From contig JAHDVF020001325.1 of NCBI GenBank assembly GCA_022606425.2, forward strand, positions 620,001-684,000: 64,000 nt of DNA, read 5' to 3'. The notes below the pieces were generated by a model. The model was given only the letters and a program-made list of their open reading frames with translations, had not been told where the DNA came from and did not search any database. Below, piece by piece: positions 10,285 to 20,263 of this stretch. The stretch is from Lepidostoma basale. Its lineage: Eukaryota; Arthropoda; Insecta; Trichoptera; Lepidostomatidae. The translations under genes and the position numbers were made by a program. The first letter of the stretch is position 1. The number at the start of each line of letters is the position of its first letter.

Positions 10285-10740
10285 GTTAGATTAAAGTACT
10301 ATTTATAAAAATTATAACCTAACAAAATTTTCTAAAAAAATGTTTCCTTACTCATTGTAAATGAATTTCATAATACACTTTTAATGAGATAAACATGAGT
10401 AATTTATTGTTTGGATGAGTACCAAAATCATTACAGGTACGAACATCATAGAATGCCTGAAGAGTTGATAACATGAGTAGAGTGATAATATTTCACATTA
10501 ATGTTGAAATAAAACCCCACAAAGCCTCTGTGGATTAGTTAATAATTTATCTCTTACTGCAAGTTTATCTTTTTTTCAGAGGATTTAGATAAATTTTAAG
10601 CTGTGTTTTCATTTACGCATTTGTGCGACATAAAAAAAGCTAATAAGTGAACATTCTTTATTAATAACGTAATGGAATATACGTTATTTACACCTAATAA
10701 ATTATACAAATGATAAGAAAAAATTATAATAATCTTCTAA
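10285..10740. other. AT-rich DNA without recognisable feature
   Basis: No open frame of note, no inverted repeat and no family seen elsewhere in the window. Confidence 0.4.
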
Positions 10741-10744
10741 AAAC

Positions 10745-10985
10745 TTACCATCATGTCTCTACAAAGGGATAGACAGAACAAATGGATCCCATCACTGTTC
10801 TTTCCTGACATGCTATCTCACTTCCTTCACATTCATATCGCATGTGTGTCATGCACACATGTAAATTTTTGGTTGATTGATTTGATTGTGCCACATTTTC
10901 CTGGGTCTTTCTCTATTTCTTGATCTGCTTACATAACTTTCTTAACCATTATTTCATCTTTCATTCTTTCCATTTATCTAAACCA
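10745..10985 (-). mobile_element. Old RTE LINE 3' tail
   Basis: The minus-strand reading still shows a degenerate GRPRKxWHxQIxQ block and a CMTHMRYECEGSEI-like segment with many substitutions. It is more diverged than the other copies and therefore older. It ends at a hAT-like GGTCGGCAACCTTTTGTTG word (10988) next to mariner 1. Confidence 0.55.
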
Positions 10986-11080
10986 TGGGTCGGCAACCTT
11001 TTGTTGTAAAAGGGGCCAAATATTTGACGTGCGGATTACTCCGGGACACACTTGGGTCACATGTCATTACAGTATACATA

Positions 11081-12362
11081 CGAGGGGCGTTCAATATATT
11101 CTCGGTATGGGTATGAAGGAAAAGACTTAGGGTAATAATTGTTTTTTTATTTCTCAATATAGTCAATATTAATATCTTTGCACTTCTTACTTCTAGCAAT
11201 CAATTTATTTAAACCCTGAATATAATATGATTCTGGTTTGTTATCAAAATCACCGATTTTATCGAGTCATTGTCGTCAAATCGTTTCCCACAAATGTCTT
11301 ACTTTAGATTTGGGAACAGAAAGAAATCACTTGGTGCCAGGTCTGGACTATACGGTGAGTGATTGATTTTTACGAAACCACATTCACGAACTGCAGCCTT
11401 TGCAACTTGAGCCTTGTGCACCGTTGCATTGTCGTGGAGGAGCAGGATACCTCTGACCAATTTCCCCCCCCTTTTACTCTTTGATCGCCTCCCTCAATTG
11501 ATTAAAGATGCTAGAGTAGTATTCCCCGGTAATATTGATACCCTTTTTCATGTAATCTATCAGCAAAATTCCCTGGGAATCCCAGAAAACTGTAGCCTTG
11601 ACCTTCCTTGCGAATTGTGTTACCTTGAACTTCTTTGGGTGCTCTGTACCTTTTATGTGCCACTGCATGGACTCCTGCTTACTCTCAAAATCATAGTAAT
11701 GAACCCAGGTTTCATCTCCAGTAACAATTTTGTCAATAATTTCTTTAGAATTTTTATCACAGAGCTTCAAAAACTCTTTGCAACTTTGTACGCGCTGAAA
11801 TTTTTGAAGTGGAGTTAGGAATCTCGGCACCCATCTTGCACTGACTTTTGACATGTGTAGGCGGTCGTGTAAAATAAATGGTACCAGTGAATACGCTAGT
11901 AATCTCGGCTATTCTTTTCACCTTCATTCTGGTATCCTCCGATACAAAATTTTCTATTTTCTCCACATTTTCTTTATTACTGGCCTCGATTGGCCGACCG
12001 GATCGCTCGTCATCTTCTATGCTCTCTCTGCCCCTCTTCAATTCACTGTACCACTTTTGAACTGTTGATGATGAAGGAGCAGACTCCCCGTAAACTTTTG
12101 ATATCTCTTTGTGGATGGTTTACTGATTTTTTCCTTGTTTGGTGAGGAATTTTATAACGGCACGATACTCGAGTTTGTTTCTATTTGCGAAATGACTCAT
12201 CTTGCTTGTGTTTCGGGGACACCTACTCAATAACTAATGATCCGTTTGTTATGAAACTTGGTACTTATAATACTAATGAGTGCAATATAACGAGGTAATT
12301 AACTATTCATTCATAGTTGCACTCCTTCATATCGATATCGAGAATATATTGAACGCCCCTCG
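11081..12362 (-). mobile_element. Mariner element 1, full length, 1282 bp
   Basis: Terminal inverted repeats CGAGGGGCGTTCAATATATT (11081) and its complement ending at 12362 are each flanked by TA (11079-11080 and 12363-12364), the target duplication of Tc1/mariner. Size and layout match mariner. The transposase gene is on the minus strand and broken (separate entry). Confidence 0.9.
11147..12200 (-). pseudogene. Mariner transposase, D34D, inactivated
   Basis: ATG at 12200 (MSHFANRNKLEYRAVIKFL), probable end at TAA 11147-11149: about 351 codons, normal for mariner. An N-terminal paired helix-turn-helix is followed by IVTGDETWVHYYD (first Asp), LLHDNATVHKAQVA (second) and YSPDLAPSDFFLF (third). 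Thirty-four residues separate the last two Asp, the mariner D34D signature. Breaks: an in-frame TAA after KQGKNQ, a frameshift near 11880-11830, an extended C run (8 C at 11464-11471) that shifts frame beside a TAA, another TAA after FPNLK, and a shift before the C-terminal CKDINIDYIEK. It would have cut and pasted its own element at TA sites. Confidence 0.85.
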
Positions 12363-12364
12363 TA

Positions 12365-13285
12365 CCTGCAATATATTATGTGTACGAATATTTTAGTTTT
12401 AAAAATCAAAATCAGCAAACCGGTTTTCAAACTCAGTTTAAAGTTGTACTAATGCCAAACAAAATTTATCCCAGCTTCTTCCACTGCTTTCTTGCAATTT
12501 ATAAAATGATCGAGTTTTCTTTGGATATACTTGAAAAATAATGTTAGTTTCATTTCAAATTATTTAATTCTAAAAAATATAACTCTCATTAGGGTAAAGC
12601 AACTTTTCTAGTAGATACGAGGTTTGATCAAAATAAATGACAACTTTTGTTAATTAAAATAAATGTTTATTTTTTGATCTACTTCAATATATGTAATGCA
12701 TTGAGCCTTGTTTTTACCATTGTTCAAAACACTTCGCAAAAGTTTTTTTAGAATCTGTTATATCTCTGTCTCACGCAATCATCATTATTGACTGTAAGAC
12801 CTCCAGACAACAATTTATTATACCCCATATCCCCTTGTAATGAAAGAAAATACATTTGTTGTTTCTCTTTGATCAAAAATATATTGTAAAAAGTTAATAT
12901 TAGTTTTTAAAAGGGAAAATTCAGAGGCAATTGTAAATTCAACATTTATTACAACTTTTTAAAATAACATTAACAAATTATTAACTAGTTAACAACTTAA
13001 AACATACTAATACAATAATTTCATGAAAACAAAGTTATACATGAATAACAAGTTAATAATTATTTTTTTACGAACACATCATTTGTCTAATTCACAAAAA
13101 GATATAAAAAATAGTCGTATATATGATAATAAAAAGCTAAAACTGCGCACTAAAATTTGAAAATAAGAACTTAAACATAAACTTGGATATGTTGCCAACA
13201 AATTTAAATGACTGTTATATGAAAATAGTTTAAAAGTAAGTTTACAGACATTAATTTAATTAAAAGGTGGGTAAATAGTTGTATC
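12365..13285. other. AT-rich DNA with a possible mariner-tail relic
   Basis: Around 12613-12790 the minus strand reads FAKCFEQW and ends in a TACGAGGTTTGATCAAAATA word, reminiscent of a third mariner's terminal repeat and transposase end. This is too short to be sure. The rest (12830-13285) is featureless. Confidence 0.3.
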
Positions 13286-13339
13286 GTAATGCATTTGTTT
13301 CATAAGCAACAATTCTCAACAGCAACAAACCATGTCATT

Positions 13340-13500
13340 TTCCCAGACTTTCCAGTTTTCCCAAGAGTAAGCAGAGAAAAAGGACCGCCACACTACTCTA
13401 TCTCGACACACTCTTCTATCTGCCTTCACATTCAAACAGCGAGTCATACACACCCGTCGATTCTGTCCACTTCTAAAACGGCCAAACATTAAAATTTGAT
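13340..13500 (-). mobile_element. RTE LINE 3' tail
   Basis: The minus frame 13588-13316 contains GRFRSGQNRRVCMTRCLNVK followed by CRDRVVWRSFFSAY, the tail of the RTE family with the GRPRK block missing. No GTTA tail survives. Confidence 0.6.
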
Positions 13501-13528
13501 TGTTTTGTAGAGGTTGCGTAATTAAATA

Positions 13529-13720
13529 TAGTAGAACTTGGTTATTACAAGGAGGTTGAGACCGACTGAATTTGCTTGTTAAAAGCATTACTCGTTATCG
13601 GAGAATAGGTATTTTTAAATGCTTACAAAAATACCCATCATATGAAAAGATGATGTATCTTTTTCCTCGTTACATCCAATATCCCGCTATTTCCTTGATC
13701 GTAATAACCGAGTTCGACTG
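13529..13720. mobile_element. Short pogo/Tc-like MITE
   Basis: Ends GTAGAACTTGGTTATTACAA and TCGTAATAACCGAGTTCGAC are inverted, with TA on the outside. The interior includes two short palindromes. It is similar in ends and size to 40984-41137 (CAGTCGAAATCTG .. CAAGTTCTACTG). No coding capacity. Confidence 0.55.
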
Positions 13721-13778
13721 TATTTTGCATTAAACTCACTTACATCAGAACAATATATATAATTATTTGAATAAATTT

Positions 13779-14614
13779 TCATATTCCATGCATTTTGAAT
13801 CTCTGGGAGTTAGGGGTTCTATGTGCCTCCCTTCCACCTCGCAATTGTCCTCTACCACTCCTCCCTGCCCTAGACCCGGCCTCTGCTTCAGCCCTCATTT
13901 TTAGCTTCTGAAGATATTCTCCAAGAGCTTGCGACTGTTCCAGAAGATCAGATATCTCCTGTGTATTGACTGGTACAACACTGGGAGTCGGACTACTGTT
14001 GTTGAACTTGTGAGAAACAGCGGGTTTTCTAATATTTTTACGTTTCCGATCGCCAAATTTTGTATCTGTCAAGTGATGATTTTTAGCTGCGTTTTCATAT
14101 TTTTCATCTGGAATGAATGGTTCACTTGAGAATTCACTAAATGAATCTTTTAAATTATGAGAGTTAAATTTATCTGATTCAAATACAGGAGTAAATGTGC
14201 TAATTGATCTGTAATAATTATTATCATTAAGTGAAACATTTTTTCTTTGATTTAACTGCATCAGTGTATCCAAGAAGGTTAAAGGAACTTTATATGACGC
14301 AGAAGGCCTGGAGTCAATTTGTTGCGGAGAATCGTATCGAATGGTTTCACTTTGTAAAGCGTTTTTGATGTCTTCACTCAATTCTTCCCAATAGTTTGGT
14401 TGATAATCCTTGGAGTAAACGCTGGATTCTGCGGGAACTTCTTCGATGAAATCAGGTTCAGCTGAAGAATAATCTGTCCCCCTGGTTATGATGTCGGCTA
14501 TAGATTCTTTGGAAAATCCATAGCTAGGGTTATAAAATCCTGGGCTGTTGATAGGTTTTGAAGCTCTGCGTGCAGTCTCCATGTGCGGGAAAAGCTTCCG
14601 GTCATTAGGCAAAA
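13779..14614 (-). CDS. Gene C terminal exon, secreted protein, unrecognised
   Basis: The acceptor is cactgttttttAG (14615-14616, read on minus). The frame is then open for 278 codons to TGA at 13779-13781. It enters in phase 1, matching the donor of the exon at 18789-18888. The sequence is polar, rich in Ser, Asn, Glu and Tyr: PNDRKLFPHMETARRASKPI, GFYNPSYGFSKESIADII, a middle region with SYKVPLTFLDTLMQLNQRKN, a basic cluster DRKRKNIRKP and an Arg/Gly-rich end (SGRGQLRGGREAHR). Several dibasic sites could be processed. There are no Cys residues to speak of and no known domain. With a signal peptide from exon 1 this is a secreted protein or peptide precursor of about 311 residues. The function is unknown to me. 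Confidence 0.7.
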
Positions 14615-14915
14615 CTAAAAAACAGTGGTGAAACATAGTTTATAGTCAATTTGAAGTATCTTTACATATATCGAGTTGAGCAAAGTCAAAAAGAAAATAA
14701 TATGAAACTCGGAAAAGAGAACCAAACGGTCGAACTATCTAGAAAAGTTGAATTAGGCTGGGCTGCCTTCGGGAAAATGAAGAAGTTTTTTGAAAATAAA
14801 TAGGTTTCAATATATTTAAAAAGAAAAATGTTTGATGGATGTATATTGCCAATACTAACAGTCACATAAAAGTTCACAGCAAAGTGTCCACAAATTAAAA
14901 AGTACACAATGATTC

Positions 14916-15113
14916 ATGAAGAGGCAAATGTTCGGCGTAAGTCTTCGAGATAAAATACGAAACGAAGTAAGAAGTGTCAGGAGGCCACTTAAAAGATGGA
15001 CTGATGACATTGTCCGAATAGCTGGAACCTGGATGCAGAAGGGACGAGACATGGACGAGTGGAGAAAAATGGAAGAGATCAATATCCAGCAGTGCAGGGC
15101 AGAAGAATACTAA
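14916..15113 (+). pseudogene. LINE reverse transcriptase tail, internally deleted
   Basis: Reads MFGVSLRDKIRNEVRSVRRP, then KRWTDDIVRIAGTWMQ, DEWRKMEE and a stop. The middle LKWxWAGHI block is deleted. Same family as 1085-1520 and 42225. Confidence 0.6.
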
Positions 15114-15230
15114 ACCTTATCACTACTGTAACATTTAAAAATAATAAAAATCAATCATAGTAAATAAAATGCAAATGCATACTTTGGTTGGCATCTAAGA
15201 GAACCAATTAATTAAATAAATTATGTGTTC

Positions 15231-15432
15231 AATTTGAAACACTGTTATAATAACACAATTTATCTATTTAATTTCTATGACATTGTCACGACAGGTATTC
15301 GCCAACCTATGCTAAATATATTCGCCAACCTATCCTAAAACAACTGATGCTTGTAACAATGCTGTCGTGACAATTTCATAGAAATTAAATAAATATAATA
15401 ACAATGTGATATTATAACAATGTTCCAAATTA
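15231..15432. repeat. Foldback repeat
   Basis: Arms TTTCTATGACATTGTCACGACAG (about 15271) and CTGTCGTGACAATTTCATAG (about 15361) are complementary. The outer flanks pair too (AACACTGTTATAATAACA and the matching right side). Between them is a 22-bp direct repeat TATTCGCCAACCTATxCTAAA. The CTGTCGTGACA end resembles the cleavage-site side of the hammerhead-bearing foldback at 18.4 kb, but no GAAAC core is seen here. Confidence 0.5.
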
Positions 15433-15544
15433 AACAGTTAATAATGTTGAAGTATCATAGTGTTTAAGTCAAAATAATGGATTATCTAATTAAATAAACA
15501 CAAATTCCAAGAGACAGATATTTATATATTACCTCGATATATAA

Positions 15545-16005
15545 CGTAAAATAAATGCAGTAGAATTGAAATCTCTTAGACGAATGTGTGGATACTATGT
15601 GTATAAAAGAGTGTCGAATGAAAATATAAGAAGTGAATGCGGTGCGAATAATGGTGTTATGAACAAAATAATGAAAGGATCATTAATATGGTTTGAACAC
15701 ATGGAACGAATGAATGAAGAAATAATGGTTAAAAAAATATATGTTAAAGATGTAAATGGAACTAGAAATAGAAGAAGACCGAGGAAAACGTGGCACGATA
15801 AAATAATTCAAATATTGAATGTTGACCACTTGAGAAGTCAGAGAAATCGACACGCGTGCATGACACAATGTATGAATGTTGAGGAAGCGAGAGAAATATG
15901 TCAGGAAAGAAAAATGTGGTGGTCCATTCTTTCTGTATGATCCAGCATCCATTCTTTCTGCTTACCCCTTCGGAGAGACGGTGTGATGGTTAGTGAGTTA
16001 GTTAC
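15545..16005 (+). mobile_element. RTE LINE 3' tail
   Basis: One open frame from SLRRMCGYYVYKRVSNENIR to a stop at 15940, with IWFEHMERM, RRRPRKTWHDKIIQ and CMTQCMNVEEAREICQ. The 3' UTR contains a short duplication (TCCATTCTTTCTG twice, near 15920 and 15950) and ends with GTTAGTGAGTTAGTTA. Among the younger copies by intactness. Confidence 0.75.
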
Positions 16006-16177
16006 ATTATATCTAAAAATATCAGTACGTAAAAATATCAGTGATTATTAATCTATTTAGTATTTTATTGATTAGAAACCGGTAATTCTGTGCGGTATAT
16101 TGATTAATGCAAAATTTAGCATATGTAATAATAACATATGCGGCAATTTGCCTTAGGTAATGCCGGAGGAAAGAGCA

Positions 16178-16405
16178 ATCCTGCTGAACATGATCACTTC
16201 GGAAATTGACTTATTTCATATTACTGAAAGAATGTTCAGAGTTCAAATATTCTTGACTTTAGAGAGTATTTTGTCTTCCATCTCTCATGCGTTCCTGGTA
16301 TTATAGATTATATTATATTTTACCTGTTCTCAATAGATGTCTTAAAATTTAATTTTGTTTTTAATATCTTTTGAGAAAATAAACTGATTCGATTGATTGA
16401 TTTAT
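16178..16405 (+). mobile_element. CR1-like LINE 3' end with GATT-type tail
   Basis: The sequence ends AATAAACTGATTCGATTGATTG, a polyadenylation signal followed by a GATT(T) microsatellite tail. The body matches the minus-strand copies at 59785-60110, 32968-33285 and others (GATCACTTCGGARRTYGAC, TCTCTCATGCGTTCCTGG). Fragmentary coding in the better copies reads RTNLPLVMPV then ..IDVFHICES, the closing peptide of a CR1/Daphne-like ORF. Confidence 0.55.
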
Positions 16406-16409
16406 TATT

Positions 16410-17090
16410 CAACGGAAATATTTCACAATGTTTATGTAGTTATATGTAATAAGTGATAAACGTAGAAATCTTACTAAGTAAACTGATGTACACAGGGTTC
16501 ATAGAACTAAAACACAAGTCCAAGAACCAGCAAAACTGGTTTGACTATTTGCAAAAACTGGAAACATTTCTCAGAGAAATCAATGACCAGAGAAGAACTA
16601 AAAGTGCATAAGTATATAGTGCAGTTCAGTGAGAGGGAAAGTGGTTTATGCCTAGATCGGGGAAATATGCATGCCTTAATTACATCAGATGGTATTGAAC
16701 CCTCACATTAGCATCGTGGAGAGAATTAAATGTTGCATTTATCTATCAGTGAAAACATTAAACAATCTTTTTTTTATATATACCTTTAACTTTATGGCAA
16801 CATATTATTACATTATTACTCTTTGGATTATGTTTGTCATTTTTATGAATAACCAGAGTGGTACATCTGTGGGCTAACCTCAAGCCAACTTGACAGGTTT
16901 AATATTTTTCATAATAATTTTAAAACGTAATAGCAACATTTTAACATATTGGATTTCATTCAAACTACTCTCAAAGCCTTCCTTTGTCTAAAAATAACAA
17001 ACTGTGATATTTTCAGCGAAATCGGTTTTGCAATTTTCGAGGAAATCGAAGACGAACAAACATTCATTTTTATATATAAATAAAACGTAA
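16410..17090. other. AT-rich DNA without recognisable feature
   Basis: No convincing exon, repeat or RNA gene seen. Confidence 0.35.
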
Positions 17091-17099
17091 AAATCTATT

Positions 17100-17290
17100 A
17101 AATAATGAATATGAATGAAAACATCGGTTTTCTAGAAGTTTTATAAAATTTTATGGGAATGACATGTTTCACCTTGCTGAGGCATTATTAAATGGTTGAT
17201 ATATATGAAATAAAACATTTGATAATGCCTTATAAAGGCATGTTAATTCGTATTAATTATTCAATATGGAGTTTTACATCATCGTTCAAG
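17100..17290. repeat. Foldback repeat, family F1
   Basis: The left arm (TTTTCTAGAAGTTTTA..GGGAATGACATGTTTCACC) pairs with a shortened right arm beginning ATTTGATAATGCCTTATAAAGG. The family is defined by the better copies at 18990-19245, 44587-44815 and 63480-63720. This copy has lost the GAAACATGTC part of the right arm. Confidence 0.55.
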
Positions 17291-17689
17291 AAACAATTAA
17301 TTAAAAATCTATCGATATATTGAAACAATGCATAAACTACTTTGAAAAAATTAAAAATTAAAATGAAATTGGTAAAATATAATTCAATAGCAATTTTATA
17401 ATAATTATAAAAAATATCAAAATAAGTGTAGAGAATTAAAAGATTTCTCGTGATTTTTAAATAAATTAAAACGCTGTTTTTTTTCACTGTTGAGTAGATA
17501 TTTTTTTCTTTTGTGTTTTTAAATGAATTAAGAAGCGTTTTAATTTATATAAAAATCATAATAATGGAAAGTGTTAACGTTTCAAGTACATATAAAATCA
17601 TTAAACATTATTCATTTATCATTTAATTACTCGTGAAAAGAAATTTAATGTGGTTAAAAATATATATATGTTACTTGAAAAACGATTGT

Positions 17690-17830
17690 ATTAAATATTG
17701 AGGAAAACATCCGTTTTCTGAAAGTTTAATTGTATTAAGTGTGACATTAATAATGCCCTATCAAAACGAAACATGTCACTCTTTTATAATATCATGAAAA
17801 CTTCAGAAAACATAATGTTTTCCTCATTAG
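17690..17830. repeat. Foldback repeat, family F1, diverged copy
   Basis: Contains AATGCCCTATC, CGAAACATGTCACTC and the AAAACTTCAGAAAAC arm. The left arm is AACATCCGTTTTCTGAAAGTT. The hammerhead-like core is partly eroded. Confidence 0.5.
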
Positions 17831-17839
17831 TGTCAAGAT

Positions 17840-18400
17840 ATAAAACTTTGTCTTCAAAAACATACTTTACAACATGTTGTATTATTATAAATTTAATGAC
17901 ACAATATAAGTTTTGTGACAATTTGATGTAATTGTTAAAACAGACAATGTATGATTTTATAGATTTTATTTTTACTACTAAAATTCTGGGTGATGGTCTA
18001 GTTGCTGAAATGCTTAGCTTCTAATCCGAGCAATGTAAGTTTGAATTTGGAAAAAACCCTGTTCTTTCTTTATATATTGCAAACAATTTTGCATATTTTA
18101 GCAAATGTATAATTTTTTTTATATCATTATTTTTCAAATGAAGAAATTGAAAAAAAAATTGAATATTGTAATTCATATTATTCCAAATGAAGATAACATT
18201 AAACAAATACAGCTAATTCTGATTAACAGAAATCAATTGATTTAATTTAAACTTGATTAAAAGTGTATCGATAACTTTACAATAGTCATATTGGTAAATT
18301 ATAACACAAAATTTAATTAAGTAGTCCATTGTTTTGGCCGAAACACTATGATACTTTAACATTATAAACTGTTAAATAAAAAAAAAGGTTTTATGTACAT
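17840..18400. other. AT-rich DNA without recognisable feature
   Basis: No supported gene. The small frame at 18021-18206 (minus) is low complexity. Confidence 0.35.
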
Positions 18401-18417
18401 ATCACAATTGTATTTTT

Positions 18418-18700
18418 ATTTTACGCGACAGCTGTTTCGTCAACCTATGTTGACATGATGACATGATTGAATAGATTATTTAAATTGACATAGGAACAAA
18501 ACACATAAAGGTTTGAAAAATCACCTAAATTTGACATTTGATATATTATTGTAACACCTGATGATGTCAACATAGGTTGACGAAGCTGTCGCGAAAAAGA
18601 AAAATACTACTATAATACGAAATTGTACTATATAAGATACAATTTCATATTATAGTAGTATTTTTCTTTTTCTTCGAAACTCTACTATAATAAGAAATTG
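18418..18700. repeat. Foldback repeat with two opposed hammerhead-like cores (family F3) plus an AT palindrome
   Basis: The left arm GCGACAGCTGTTTCGTCAAC (18425) is the complement of the right arm GTTGACGAAGCTGTCGCG (ending 18593). On plus, the right arm has CTGATGA (18558-18564), one extra T, stem GTCAAC..GTTGAC (66-71/76-81), GAA and CTGTC. The left arm read on minus has the same hairpin followed by GAAACAGCTGTC. A second palindrome (ATACTACTATAATACGAAAT and complement) follows at 18603-18680. No protein is encoded. Confidence 0.65.
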
Positions 18701-18788
18701 TGATACATAAACCAAAGTTTTTTAATTTTACAGTTTACAAATGTTTACTTACATAGTTTTTTTTAATAAGATTGTAAAACCCACTTAC

Positions 18789-18888
18789 ATTTTGAAGGAA
18801 AACCAGGATGACTCTGCACACACTGCTGTGTGAGAGTCATGATGACTATGGTAATTACGAAGGAAATCATCTGAAATAAAATTTTCAT
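18789..18888 (-). CDS. Gene C first coding exon with signal peptide
   Basis: ATG at 18888 starts MKILFQMISFVITIVIMTL, then TQQCVQSHPGFPSK, and a GTAAGT donor begins at 18788. The basic n-region, 16-residue hydrophobic core and polar end are a classic secretion signal, with cleavage likely near the Q-S-H region. The exon ends in phase 1, and the next exon at 14614 begins in phase 1 with an open frame of 278 codons. An alternative is an AG acceptor directly before the internal ATG (tttatttcAG|ATGATT); then translation would start at the second Met with nearly the same signal. I chose the first Met because it gives a better n-region. Confidence 0.62.
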
Positions 18889-18989
18889 ATGAAGTATTAA
18901 CATTGTGGTTAGACATTTTAAACTTATAGATATGAAAAAATAAAACAATTTCTATCAAACCATGTATTTAACCACCGTTATTAATTTAT

Positions 18990-19245
18990 TGTTTCTTGAA
19001 CAATGATGTAAAACTCCATATTAAATAATTAATACTAATGAAAACATCATTTTTCTAGAAGTTTTATTATATTTTATGGGAATGACATCTTTCGCCCTTC
19101 TAAGGTATTATCAAATGTTATCAGACATTTATTATCAGTCATTAATTATCAGACATTTGATAATGCCTTAGGAGGGTGAAACATGTCATTCCCATAAAAT
19201 ATAAGAAAACTTCTAGAAAACTGACATTTTCATTTGTATTAACCG
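18990..19245. repeat. Foldback repeat, family F1
   Basis: The left arm TTTTTCTAGAAGTTTTATTA..GGGAATGACATCTTTCGCCC and the right arm GGGTGAAACATGTCATTCCC..AACTTCTAGAAAACTG are complementary over about 95 bp each. The right arm has TTGATAA (19157-19163), a short hairpin, GAAACATGTC (19178-19187) and an AATATAAGA remnant of the AATAAA seen in sister copies. Confidence 0.7.
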
Positions 19246-19251
19246 TTATTA

Positions 19252-20060
19252 ATCAAATCAAATCAGTTTATTTCATCAACAGACATTACAAAATGAATTT
19301 TTAAGGCATCTATTGAGAACAGGTAAAATAATATATTGTGTATCGTATACTACCAGACACGCATGAGAGATGGTTCAACATTAATGGTTATTATTATATC
19401 GCACCGTGAGTGTAAAACCGAATTAAGTGCAAATATACATTTTGGAGATATGGGAGTTTAAAGGTTTCATATTGCTTGAAAAAACTTTTTTTTTAAAAAT
19501 AAACCAATGATTTTCGGTTTAAAGGTATATTACTATAAACCGAAAATCATTGGTTTATTAAAAAAAAAACGTTTTTCCAAGCAATATGAAACCTTTAAAC
19601 TCCCATATCTCCAAAATGTATATTTGCACTTAATTCGGTTTTGCACTGAATTTTTAAGGCATCTATTGAGAACTGGTAAAATAATATATTGTGTATCGTA
19701 TACTACCAGACACGCATGAGAGATGGTTCAACATTAATGGTTATTATTATATCGCACCGTGAGTGTAAAACCGAATTAAGTGCAAATATACATTTTGGAG
19801 ATATGGGAGTTTAAAGGTTTCATATTGCTTGAAAAAACTTTTTTTTTAAAAATAAACCAATGATTTTCGGTTTAAAGGTATATTACTATAAACCGAAAAT
19901 CATTGGTTTATTAAAAAAAAAACGTTTTTCCAAGCAATATGAAACCTTTAAACTCCCATATCTCCAAAATGTATATTTGCACTTAATTCGGTTTTACACT
20001 CACGGTGCGATATATTGCCTTGATGAAGCTTGGGTCCTAGCGAAACTAGTTAGTTGACTT
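19252..20060. repeat. 353-bp tandem duplication containing a large palindrome; hammerhead-like motif at its end
   Basis: A unit that starts with a CR1-like 3' end fragment (GGCATCTATTGAGAAC, 19305 and 19657) is repeated with a 353-bp period, almost unchanged. Each unit carries an almost perfect palindrome of about 250 bp centred near 19528 and 19881 (AACCAATGATTTTCGGTTTA with its complement). The second palindrome's right arm ends in an extra 50-bp piece with TTGATGA (20020-20026), hairpin GCT..AGC, GAAAC and ACTAGT, which the left arm lacks. Open frames here are palindrome artefacts. Confidence 0.75.
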
Positions 20061-20263
20061 TCCAATATAATAACCATACCGTGGTTAAATACAATGTATT
20101 TAATTATTTTATATGTATAAGTTTAAAAAGAAAATTAATAAAACTCGTATATTGAAAAAATAAAGGTGTAATAAAACGTGTTTATAAATATATTTATTAT
20201 TATAACAAATAACAATAAAAGTTACAATGAAAAATAATGGAATAGTTGTAATATAATATTCAC

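Noticed and set aside
11414..11818. 134-codon plus-strand frame
   Set aside because: Antisense of mariner 1 transposase; the minus strand carries the D34D motifs and the terminal repeats fix the gene's direction.
15271..15390. Further hammerhead in the 15.3-kb foldback
   Set aside because: CTGATG and CTGTCGTGAC words occur but no GAAA core or stem II follows in the right place.
19507..20057. Two 65-70 codon frames starting MIFGLKVYYYKPK
   Set aside because: They arise from the duplicated palindrome; the identical peptide in both copies reflects duplication, not selection.
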